Origin: an uncultured Prevotella sp.
GTDB lineage: Bacteria; Bacteroidota; Bacteroidia; Bacteroidales; Bacteroidaceae
Direction of reading: 5' to 3'
Assembly: GCA_944321295.1 (NCBI GenBank)
Contig: CALUKU010000008.1
Coordinates: 1 to 64,000, forward strand
DNA: 64,000 bases
Both the position numbers and the translations under genes were made by a program. Numbering within the stretch: position 1 is the first letter of the stretch; every line of letters begins with the position of its first letter. Below the pieces are notes generated by a model. That model was given only the letters and a program-made list of their open reading frames with translations. It had not been told where the DNA came from and did not search any database. Positions 8,511 through 15,592 of this stretch are shown here, piece after piece.

Positions 8511-8860
8511 TTATTCCAACATCCATTTCCCAACAGGTACGATCTCGATGGTTTGGGTGCCTATGGTTATTTTGCTTTCCTCATTGTAAGTGATAATGAT
8601 CGAACCGTTTTTGAGGCTTGAAAGCATTGAGCTTAACCAAGGCGGAGATTTCACGCTCGCGGGTGTTGGTAAAGCATGTACGTCTTGCCTGCACGACGTA
8701 TGCCTACGAATACGTAATTTCCTGCGGGGGCAATTGGGATGTCGTGTTTCTGTAAGTTTATTTTCTTGATGAAATCTTGTTGTTGCAAGATTATCTCTTG
8801 AATGATTTTCTTTTCCGTATATTCCGCTTTTAGTGCAAAGATAACGCAAACCGAGAGCAA
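8511..8860 (-). pseudogene. Decayed DUF4143-type ATPase with internal deletion
   Basis: Two pieces of one AAA_14/DUF4143 gene in different frames. The N-terminal piece (8860-8651) reads MLSVCVIFALKAEYTEKKII then ..PAGNYVFVGIRRAGKTYMLYQ, carrying a Walker A GIRRAGKT. It is followed at once by the C-terminal end (about 8640-8511), GSIIITYNEE..EIVPVGKWMLE, typical of the family's last residues. Roughly 1 kb, including Walker B and most of DUF4143, is missing. The intact relative at 3929-5218 belongs to a different subgroup, as its Walker A context differs. The remaining parts of the gap 8435-9040 hold only two hairpins. Confidence 0.7.
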
Positions 8861-8938
8861 TACGAAAACAAAACTCGTTTGTTTTTATTGCCGAGGTGCA
8901 GCTTGTCTTCTGCAAATATAGCGAAAAAATAATTGTAT

Positions 8939-9000
8939 AGAGAGCATGAAATTTAGAAACATGCTCTCTGTGAAGAGCATAAAACCGACAATTATGCCCT
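8939..9000 (+). other. Two adjacent hairpins upstream of the radical SAM gene
   Basis: A 10-bp perfect inverted repeat AGAGAGCATG/CATGCTCTCT (8939-8948 and 8960-8969) is followed by a 9-bp repeat with one mismatch, AGAGCATAA/TTATGCCCT (8974-8982 and 8992-9000). The left arms share AGAGCAT. They may be terminators, attenuator-like leader structures or operator sites for the gene at 9041. Confidence 0.4.
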
Positions 9001-9040
9001 TTGTGATAAAAACAGAAGTTTGATATAAAATTTTACTATA

Positions 9041-10129
9041 ATGGCAAACAAGAACATTGCTTTACAGCGACTTTCAGTTCCGCGTCCTACGGACGCAAGT
9101 ATAATCCTGACGTATCGCTGCCCGATGCGTTGCCAAATGTGTAACATTTGGAAAAATCCAACAAACAGGCAAGAGGAGATAAAGGCGGCAGACTTGAAGA
9201 CACTGCCGCAGCTGAAGTTTATCAACCTGACGGGCGGCGAACCGTTCATCCGTGAAGACCTTGACGAGATAGTTGAGGAGTGTTACCGCCACACGCCGCG
9301 TATCGTAATCTCGACATCGGGATGGTTTGAGGACAGGGTGGTTGCCCTCGCAAAGAAGTTCCCCAACATCGGTATACGTATTTCCATCGAGGGCCTCAGC
9401 CAGAAGAACGACGAGCTGCGCGGCCACGCAGGCGGCTTCGACAAGGGACTGCGCACGCTGCTCACCCTGAAGCACATGGGGCTGAAGGACATCGGCTTCG
9501 GCTGCACGGTCAGCAACCACAACTCTAAGGACATGCTTTCGCTCTACCAGCTTTCGCTTTCGCTCGGTATGGAATTCGCCACGGCGGCCTTCCACAACTC
9601 TTATTACTTCCATAAGGGCGACAACGTGATAACGAACAAGGACGAAGTTACGAACAACTTCAAACAGCTGATAGAGTGGCAGCTGAAGGAGAAACACCCG
9701 AAGAGCTGGTTCCGTGCGTGGTTCAACATGGGACTTATCAACTATATCGAGGGCGGTCGCCGCATGTTGCCCTGCGAGGCCGGCATGGTGAACTTCTTCA
9801 TCGACCCGTGGGGCGAGGTAATGCCTTGCAACGGACTTGAGGAAAAGTATTGGAAGGAGAGCATGGGCAATATCCACGACGCGCCGTTCATGGACATCTG
9901 GGAGAGCGAACAGGCGCAGAAGGTTCGCCAGATGGTGCGCAAGTGTCCTAAGAACTGCTGGATGGTGGGTACGGCGAGTCCCGTAATGCATAAGTACATC
10001 AAGTACCCGGCGAAGTGGGCGCTCAAGAACAAGCTGCGTTCCATGCAGGGCAAGCCTGCGTGCATAGACCCGAAGTGGTGTGACGTGGGGCAAGACCCGT
10101 GTCAAGGCGACTTGAGGGAGAAATTCTAA
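9041..10129 (+). CDS. Radical SAM protein with SPASM-like C terminus
   Basis: A 362-residue radical SAM enzyme. Seen: the [4Fe-4S] motif CPMRCQMC (C27, C31, C34), the SAM-contact motif NLTGGEPF (62-69), a TIM-barrel core, and a C-terminal cysteine-rich part (PCEAGMVNFFIDPWGEVMPC, CPKNC, CIDPKWC, C) that resembles a SPASM or twitch domain holding extra clusters. Such proteins modify peptides, lipids or sugars; proteins of this type often sit in Bacteroidetes polysaccharide loci. Two acyltransferase genes follow on the same strand 11 bp later, which suggests one transcription unit. Substrate unknown. Confidence 0.8.
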   Translation: MANKNIALQRLSVPRPTDASIILTYRCPMRCQMCNIWKNPTNRQEEIKAADLKTLPQLKFINLTGGEPFIREDLDEIVEECYRHTPRIVISTSGWFEDRVVALAKKFPNIGIRISIEGLSQKNDELRGHAGGFDKGLRTLLTLKHMGLKDIGFGCTVSNHNSKDMLSLYQLSLSLGMEFATAAFHNSYYFHKGDNVITNKDEVTNNFKQLIEWQLKEKHPKSWFRAWFNMGLINYIEGGRRMLPCEAGMVNFFIDPWGEVMPCNGLEEKYWKESMGNIHDAPFMDIWESEQAQKVRQMVRKCPKNCWMVGTASPVMHKYIKYPAKWALKNKLRSMQGKPACIDPKWCDVGQDPCQGDLREKF

Positions 10130-10140
10130 CATTACACGTA

Positions 10141-11154
10141 ATGGATTATATTCTGACTTTATTAGTCCCCATAGCATTGGCATTTAGCGTGCTATGGGGA
10201 AATAAAAGCGTCAAAAAACAAGACGCTTTTATGAATAAGGATTTTACTAAAGTATTAAAAGGCGCATGCTGCATTATCGTAATACTTGTGCATATCCCGC
10301 TGGCTTACCAAAATAGGGTGCAAGACGGCATAGGAAGTTTCGCTTATGTTTGCGTTACGTTGTTTTTTCTCATGTCCGCCTATGGCATGAGCTTTTCATC
10401 AAAGAAAAATCCAAATTACATAAAGCACTTCTGGCGTAACAGGCTGTCCGCATTGCTTGTACCACAATTCGTCCTGAACGTGTTTGTTTTCTCCGTATCG
10501 TGCTTAACTGTTGTGGGGGGTAAAATTGACCCCATGCATTTAATATCGATAAACAGCTATGTATTGGTATTGTTGCAATACTGCCTTTGGTTTTATATCG
10601 TAAGTTTAGGCAAACGTTTTTACGGAGAAAGGACATTCAACCTGTTATTGGTATCGGGCATAGCGGTTTCAAGCCTTGTCGCATATTTCTGTTGTGATGC
10701 GAGCGGATGGTGCTATGAGAGATGGGGGCTGGTATGGGGCGTATTCTTGTTCCTGTTTATGCCTCGGATAAAACAATTCGTAAGGCCCAAAACCTGTAAA
10801 ATCTTACTCTGGGGAGTGTTAAGCATTGTTTTTGGCATTGCTTATTTACGTTTCAAGTCAGTGTTCTTTTATGGTGAATACCTGTTGAAAATCGTATTGG
10901 GATTAGTTATAATCATATTGCTTTTTACGTTGTCGTCACAGCGGACATTCGGAAACAGGGCAATAAACTTTCTTGGTGAAATATCATACGAAGTGTATCT
11001 TTCACATGGCTTTATGATGTTGCTGCTGAAGACTTTCATTCCTAACATTTCTTCAGGCTTGTTCGTGCTTTTGACTGTAATCTTGACGATAATTTTTTCT
11101 TCTGTCATTCATTATATCGACAAGCCGATAGTCAAGTTGTGTAGGAAAAGGTGA
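10141..11154 (+). CDS. Acyltransferase-3 family membrane protein (1)
   Basis: A 337-residue multi-pass inner-membrane protein of the acyltransferase-3 family, expected to O-acetylate or O-acylate a surface glycan. Seen: about ten hydrophobic helices, a membrane-embedded histidine in IIVILVHIPLAY (H51), an FFLMSAYGMSF helix and a C-terminal EISYEVYLSHGFMM segment, all typical. The start is taken at ATG 10141; an upstream in-frame start at 10099 would overlap the radical SAM gene and add only an atypical leader. A G6 tract plus TAAAA lies in frame (10515-10520, VGGKI). Its stop overlaps a possible GTG start of the next gene. Confidence 0.8.
   Translation: MDYILTLLVPIALAFSVLWGNKSVKKQDAFMNKDFTKVLKGACCIIVILVHIPLAYQNRVQDGIGSFAYVCVTLFFLMSAYGMSFSSKKNPNYIKHFWRNRLSALLVPQFVLNVFVFSVSCLTVVGGKIDPMHLISINSYVLVLLQYCLWFYIVSLGKRFYGERTFNLLLVSGIAVSSLVAYFCCDASGWCYERWGLVWGVFLFLFMPRIKQFVRPKTCKILLWGVLSIVFGIAYLRFKSVFFYGEYLLKIVLGLVIIILLFTLSSQRTFGNRAINFLGEISYEVYLSHGFMMLLLKTFIPNISSGLFVLLTVILTIIFSSVIHYIDKPIVKLCRKR
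10515..10520 (+). repeat. G6 tract followed by TAAAA inside acyltransferase 1
   Basis: Six G followed by TAAAA, read in frame as V-G-G-K-I. Loss or gain of one G would shift the frame about 125 codons into the gene and stop synthesis. Confidence 0.6.
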
Positions 11155-11180
11155 TTAAGGTTTTATATATTTCATGTATA

Positions 11181-12167
11181 ATGCAAAGAATTATTTTCAT
11201 TGATATAGCAAAAGCAATCTGTATCATCCTCGTTGTCGTAGGGCATTACATCCCGGACAATTCGCCTGAATGGTACGTGGCTTTGCACGACATTATATAC
11301 ACGTTCCACATGCCGCTGTTCATGTTTGCCAGCGGATATGTGTATATCGCGACGAAAAGGGATGTTGGTTATGGAGAATTCCTTATAAAAAAGATAAGAC
11401 GGCTTATGGTGCCTTATCTTGCAACTTCAGTTATTATCATAACGATAAAACTCCTGACACAAGGAAGTTTGAGCGTTGACAACCCTGTAACGTTAGTTTC
11501 GTTCCTGCGGATGTTTTATCTTCCTGAAGCAGGTTATTTCCTTTGGTTCATCTGGGCGTTGTGGTGGATGTTCGTCATTGTTCCGTTGTTCAAGACTAAG
11601 ACAAACCGTTTGTTATTCTTCTTTATATGTTTTGCGCTGCATTTCATTCCGCTGTCTTTGCCTGAAGAGTTTTGCCTTTCACAGTGTATGCACATGTTAG
11701 TGTTTTTTATGTTCGGCGTGATAGCATATGAGCAAAAGTTTTTGCATGGATTTGTCAATGATTTCAAATGGCGGAATGTCATTGGCATATCATTATTATT
11801 TTTAGTCACCCAATATGCTGATTTTGCAAATGGGGGGGGTAAAAATACACTGATAAATGCCGTACAGCCTTACGTCGGAATATTTTTCATCGTCGAGTTA
11901 TCAAAGCTAATATGCCGATATTACAAGAATGTGAAAGCAAGTTGGATAATGGTCGTTGCGGCTTCGTCTTATATCATTTATTTGTTCCACACGACATTTG
12001 AAGGATTTACAAAAGCAGTATTTCGGAAGCTTCCGTTTGATTCCAATTTATGGTATGTTTTTGTGCCTGAAGCCGTCGTTGTCATCGGTTGCGGTGTCGC
12101 AATGCCTGTCTTCCTGTATTATATATTCAAAACGTATCGTATAACAAGGTCGCTGTTCGGATTATAA
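11181..12167 (+). CDS. Acyltransferase-3 family membrane protein (2)
   Basis: A second acyltransferase-3 protein (328 residues), not a close copy of the first. Seen: the family N terminus RIIFIDIAKAICIILVVVGHY with H22, the FHMPLFMFASGYVY helix (42-55) and about ten membrane helices. The start is taken at ATG 11181 because the family begins just there; a GTG at 11151 overlapping the previous stop would add ten residues. A G8 tract plus TAAAA lies in frame at 11832-11839 (N-G-G-G-K-N), the longest homopolymer of the three. Likely role: O-acetylation of the polysaccharide made by this region; substrate unknown. Confidence 0.8.
   Translation: MQRIIFIDIAKAICIILVVVGHYIPDNSPEWYVALHDIIYTFHMPLFMFASGYVYIATKRDVGYGEFLIKKIRRLMVPYLATSVIIITIKLLTQGSLSVDNPVTLVSFLRMFYLPEAGYFLWFIWALWWMFVIVPLFKTKTNRLLFFFICFALHFIPLSLPEEFCLSQCMHMLVFFMFGVIAYEQKFLHGFVNDFKWRNVIGISLLFLVTQYADFANGGGKNTLINAVQPYVGIFFIVELSKLICRYYKNVKASWIMVVAASSYIIYLFHTTFEGFTKAVFRKLPFDSNLWYVFVPEAVVVIGCGVAMPVFLYYIFKTYRITRSLFGL
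11832..11839 (+). repeat. G8 tract followed by TAAAAA inside acyltransferase 2
   Basis: Eight consecutive G followed by TAAAAA, read as G-G-G-K-N about 218 codons into the gene. It is long enough to slip during replication, and any single-base change would truncate the protein. Confidence 0.65.
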
Positions 12168-12370
12168 TCATTTATCATTTCTTTCTTCTGCTTGTCATTA
12201 GTAGCCATAATGCAGAGAGGCATGAAACGGTTATGATCCCTACGTATTGCAACGCTTCTTTTATTGTAGTGAAAGTTTTTCTCATTTGTTATGGCTGTTT
12301 GTGAATCTAAAAGATTATGATTGCTTCATAAGTCTTGTTCTGCCGTACAAATGTATAGCTAATATTCTCA

Positions 12371-12432
12371 AAATCCAAGATTCTTATAAGAATTTTGGAT
12401 TTGATTCCGAAAATCTTATAAGAAATTCGGAA
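12371..12432. promoter_or_regulatory. Twin palindromes sharing TCTTATAAGA, 36 bp before a glycosyltransferase gene
   Basis: Palindrome 1 (12371-12402, 32 bp) has arms AAATCCAA/TTGGATTT around ATTCTTATAAGAAT with a single mismatch. Palindrome 2 (12405-12432, 28 bp) has arms TTCCGAA/TTCGGAA around TCTTATAAGA with two mismatched pairs. Centres are 12386.5 and 12418.5, exactly 32 bp apart (about three helical turns). The shared core and phased spacing suggest cooperative operator sites controlling the gene at 12468. The rest of the gap 12168-12467 holds only AT-rich DNA. Confidence 0.55.
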
Positions 12433-12467
12433 AACAATACTGAAACCTTTATAACCCTATAAGCTTT

Positions 12468-13577
12468 ATGAAAATAGTTGTAACCGGCACCCGTGGCATA
12501 CCTAATGTCATGGGCGGAGTTGAAACGCACTGTGAGGAGCTGTTCCCGAGGTTGGCAAGGCGCGGCTTCGATGTGACCGTAATCAGGCGCAAGAGCTACG
12601 TCAACGACGGACTGAGGGAGTGGCGCGGCGTGAAACTGGTTGATATAGAAAGCCCGAAGAAAAAGTCGTTCGAGGCCATCATCCACACCTTCAGGGCGAT
12701 AAACGAGGCGAAGCGGCTCGGGGCCGACATCGTGCATATCCACGCCATAGGGCCGGCGCTGCTCGTGCCTTACGCAAAGATGTTGGGCATGAGGGTGGCG
12801 TTCACCCACCACGGCCCTGACTACGACCGCGACAAATGGGGCACGGCGGCAAAGACTATGCTGAAGCTCGGCGAGCGTATGGGCTGTATGTTCGCCGACG
12901 ATGTGATTGTCATTTCGGACGTGATACGCAGCCTGATTAAACGTAAATACGGCAGGACGAAGCGTGTGCACCTGATTTACAACGGCGTGTCGCAGCCTGA
13001 GGTTTGCGACTATCCCGAATACTTCAACGAGCTCGGCATAGAGAAAGGCAAGTACATCCTCGGCATGTGCCGCTTTGTGCCGGAGAAGAACCTGCACCAC
13101 CTCGTTTCCGCTTACGCTCAAATTAAAAATGAACAATTAAAAGGTAAAAATACGGGTGACGACATCAAGCTTGTGCTTGCCGGCGACACTGACTTTGAGG
13201 ACGACTATTCACGCGGTTTGAAGGAGATGGCACGACGGAACGGTGTTGTGCTGACTGGTTTCATCAAAGGCCGTAAGCTGCACTCACTGTTGACAAACTG
13301 CCGCTGTTATTGCCTGCCGTCAAGCCACGAGGGACTGCCCATAGCGTTGCTTGAGGCAATGAGCTATGGCGTGAAGGTGATAGTGAGCGACATTCCCGCC
13401 AATCTTGAAGTAGGTCTTGACAAGGATGATTATTTTCATGTCGGTGACGTAGACGCCCTTGCCGATAAGCTTAAGGCTGTGGCGGAACGGCCGTTGGCGC
13501 ACGTTGATTACGACATGCGGAAGTATGACTGGGATAAGATAGCCGACCAAGTGGCGGAGGTGTATAATTTGAAATAA
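12468..13577 (+). CDS. GT4-family glycosyltransferase
   Basis: A 369-residue GT-B fold glycosyltransferase. Seen: GTRGIPNVMGGVETHCEEL (7-25) at the N terminus, the interdomain IYNGV, FVPEKNLHHL, and the donor-binding SSHEGLPIALLEAM..VIVSDIPANLE region (about 285-314). Residues about 219-231 (IKNEQLKGKNTGD, bases 13120-13155) are encoded by a stretch identical in style to intergenic AATTAAAAAT repeats found elsewhere in the window, inserted in frame in a loop. It lies 16 bp before the sugar kinase gene. Acceptor and donor sugars unknown; a role in capsule or O-antigen synthesis is inferred from context. Confidence 0.85.
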   Translation: MKIVVTGTRGIPNVMGGVETHCEELFPRLARRGFDVTVIRRKSYVNDGLREWRGVKLVDIESPKKKSFEAIIHTFRAINEAKRLGADIVHIHAIGPALLVPYAKMLGMRVAFTHHGPDYDRDKWGTAAKTMLKLGERMGCMFADDVIVISDVIRSLIKRKYGRTKRVHLIYNGVSQPEVCDYPEYFNELGIEKGKYILGMCRFVPEKNLHHLVSAYAQIKNEQLKGKNTGDDIKLVLAGDTDFEDDYSRGLKEMARRNGVVLTGFIKGRKLHSLLTNCRCYCLPSSHEGLPIALLEAMSYGVKVIVSDIPANLEVGLDKDDYFHVGDVDALADKLKAVAERPLAHVDYDMRKYDWDKIADQVAEVYNLK

Positions 13578-13593
13578 ATAAAAACACAAAAAC

Positions 13594-14733
13594 ATGGAAT
13601 ACCAATATCACATATTCTCTCCTTACCGTGTGTGCCCGATAGGCGCGCACGTAGACCACCAGCACGGCCTTGTGACTGGCTTTGCGATAGACAAGGGCGT
13701 CGACTTCTGGTTCTCGCCCAACGACGACGGTCACGTGCATCTCGAGTCGCTGACGTTCGACGGCACGGTTGACTTTGACCTTACGCAGGCCACGCAGGTT
13801 AGGGAGCGCCACTGGGGCGACTACGCCCGCGGCGTCAAGTACGCCCTGAAGAAGCGCTTCACGCTGCGTCGCGGCGTCACGGGCGTCGTGCAGGGGTCGC
13901 TGCCCGTCGGCGGTCTGTCGTCGAGCGCCGCCGTTCTGATAGCTTACACGATGGCCTTCGCCAAGGCCAACGACATAGAGCTGACGCCGTTCGAGGTTGT
14001 GACGATAGCGTCCGAGGCCGAGCGCGAGTACATAGGCCTCAACAACGGCATACTCGACCAGGCGTGCATCGCCCTTGGTCGCAAGGACGGCCTTATGTTC
14101 CTCGACTGCGACAGCAACGAGTACCGCATAATACGGCGCAACCCGGCCATGGCCGACTTCGAGATAGGCATATTCTTCTCGGGCCTTACGCGCAGCCTCG
14201 TCAACAGCGACTACAACCTGCGCGTCTACGAGTGCAAGACGGCTGCGTGGGACATGCTTGCGTACACAGACCAGCCTCTGAAGCCGTTCGACAAGACCTT
14301 CCTTCGCGACATCCCGAAGTCGACTTTCGAGAAGACGCGCATAGCCATGCCGCGCCGTTTCGCCCTTCGTGCGGAGCACTTCTACTCGGAGTATCGGCGC
14401 GTGCGCCAGGGCGTGACGGCTTGGGAGAGCGGCAACCTTAAGCTGTTCGGGCGCCTTAGCTTCGACAGCTGCGAGAGCAGCATCCACAACTACGAGTGCG
14501 GCTCGCCGGAGCTTATCGCCATATACGAGATAATGCGTACGCTGCCTGGCGTTTACGGCGGTCGTTTCTCGGGCGCGGGCTTCAAGGGCGCCTGCATGGC
14601 GTTGGTAGACCCCGCTCGCAAGGACGATATCGAGCGTGAGCTGACGCGGCGCTACCTGGAGAAGTTCCCCGAGTACGAGGACACGTTCAAGGTTTACTTC
14701 GTAAAGCCGGACGACGGGGCGAGGTTCGTTTGA
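13594..14733 (+). CDS. GHMP sugar kinase, galacturonokinase-like
   Basis: A 379-residue GHMP kinase that makes a sugar 1-phosphate from ATP and a free sugar in the cytoplasm. Seen: substrate motif PYRVCPIGAHVDHQHG (10-25), ATP motif GGLSSSAAV (107-115), a GNLKLFGRL block and GGRFSGAGFKGAC (about 324-336). The first motif is PIGAHVDHQ rather than the galactokinase GEHxDY form, and with GLNNGILDQ, FSGLTRSL..YNLRV and SSIHNYECGSPEL it closely resembles, from memory, plant galacturonic acid kinase. So the substrate may be a uronic acid rather than galactose. It is followed by a nucleotidyltransferase gene, which fits a salvage route from sugar to sugar-1-phosphate to NDP-sugar. Confidence 0.75.
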   Translation: MEYQYHIFSPYRVCPIGAHVDHQHGLVTGFAIDKGVDFWFSPNDDGHVHLESLTFDGTVDFDLTQATQVRERHWGDYARGVKYALKKRFTLRRGVTGVVQGSLPVGGLSSSAAVLIAYTMAFAKANDIELTPFEVVTIASEAEREYIGLNNGILDQACIALGRKDGLMFLDCDSNEYRIIRRNPAMADFEIGIFFSGLTRSLVNSDYNLRVYECKTAAWDMLAYTDQPLKPFDKTFLRDIPKSTFEKTRIAMPRRFALRAEHFYSEYRRVRQGVTAWESGNLKLFGRLSFDSCESSIHNYECGSPELIAIYEIMRTLPGVYGGRFSGAGFKGACMALVDPARKDDIERELTRRYLEKFPEYEDTFKVYFVKPDDGARFV

Positions 14734-14734
14734 A

Positions 14735-14816
14735 AAGCAGACAAGTGACAAGCAAACGGGCAGACAAGTGACAAGGCAAATCCGCTTGTTTGCTTGTCAC
14801 TGTGAACTTGTCAACT
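14735..14816. repeat. GACAAGCAGAC-word intergenic repeat (locus 1)
   Basis: Repeated words AAGCAGACAAGTGACAAGC and GGCAGACAAGTGACAAGGC, then the reverse complement form GCTTGTTTGCTTGTCACTGTG, fill the gap between kinase and nucleotidyltransferase. The same words recur near 20.5, 47.3-47.6 and 49.4-49.6 kb. Confidence 0.6.
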
Positions 14817-14831
14817 GAAAATATAAATAAT

Positions 14832-15563
14832 ATGAAGACGATAGTGATAGCGGCCGGTTACGCCACGAGGCTTGGTGAGCTGACGCGCAACTGGCCCAAG
14901 CCTCTGCTTAAGATAGGCGATGGCACGATACTCGGGCGCATGCTCGAAGACATAGACGGCATACCCGACGTGACGGAGCATGTTATAGTGACCAACCATA
15001 AGTTCGCCCCGATATTCGAGGAGTGGGCGGCGGGTCAGCGTTACGCGAAGCCCGTGACGGTTGTCGACGACGGTACGGAGACGAACGAGGGGAGGCTCGG
15101 CGCCGTGTGCGACCTTCTTTACGCCATCGACAGGCTCGACATTGACGACGACCTGCTGGTGGTTGCGGCCGACAACCTCCTGTTCTTCCCGTTCGGTGAG
15201 TTCGTCGACTTCGCTAAGTTAAAGGGCACGTCGTGCATCATGTGCCACGAGCAGCCCGACGTCGACAAGCTCAGGCGCACGGGCGTGATAACGGTGGACG
15301 GCGACATGCGCGTGCTGGACATGGAGGAGAAGCCGCGGGAGCCGAAGAGCCGCTTGGCCGTACCTCCGTTCTACATATACCTGAGGAAAGACCTTGACCT
15401 TGTGCGCCATTCCGTGGAGAACGGTTGCGGTAAGGACGCCCCGGGCAATCTTGCCCGTTACATGGTGGGCAAGACGGTGATGCACGCCTGGCCCATGTCC
15501 GGCGGACGTTTTGACATCGGCAGTCTTGACACGTATAAGGAAGCGTGCGAGAGGTTCGGATAA
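14832..15563 (+). CDS. Sugar-1-phosphate nucleotidyltransferase
   Basis: A 243-residue NTP_transferase-fold enzyme that joins a sugar 1-phosphate to a nucleotide. Seen: the G-rich nucleotide motif AAGYATRLGELTRNWPKPLL (7-26), a metal-binding aspartate in VVAADNLLF, and VITVDGDMRVLDMEEKP and GGRFDIGSLDTY in the sugar-binding part. The start is ATG 14832; upstream codons are repeat DNA. It follows the galacturonokinase-like gene and probably uses its product. Most like RmlA/GlmU-type N-terminal domains; the nucleotide (UTP, dTTP or CTP) cannot be told from sequence. The helicase gene starts 29 bp later. Confidence 0.8.
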   Translation: MKTIVIAAGYATRLGELTRNWPKPLLKIGDGTILGRMLEDIDGIPDVTEHVIVTNHKFAPIFEEWAAGQRYAKPVTVVDDGTETNEGRLGAVCDLLYAIDRLDIDDDLLVVAADNLLFFPFGEFVDFAKLKGTSCIMCHEQPDVDKLRRTGVITVDGDMRVLDMEEKPREPKSRLAVPPFYIYLRKDLDLVRHSVENGCGKDAPGNLARYMVGKTVMHAWPMSGGRFDIGSLDTYKEACERFG

Positions 15564-15592
15564 TTTAACCATAAAAAGAAGCGTATTAGCCG

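Noticed and set aside
12089..12462. Overlapping short ORFs in the gap before the glycosyltransferase
   Set aside because: Two 71-codon frames with no family features and no ribosome binding site; the region is explained by palindromes and AT-rich DNA.
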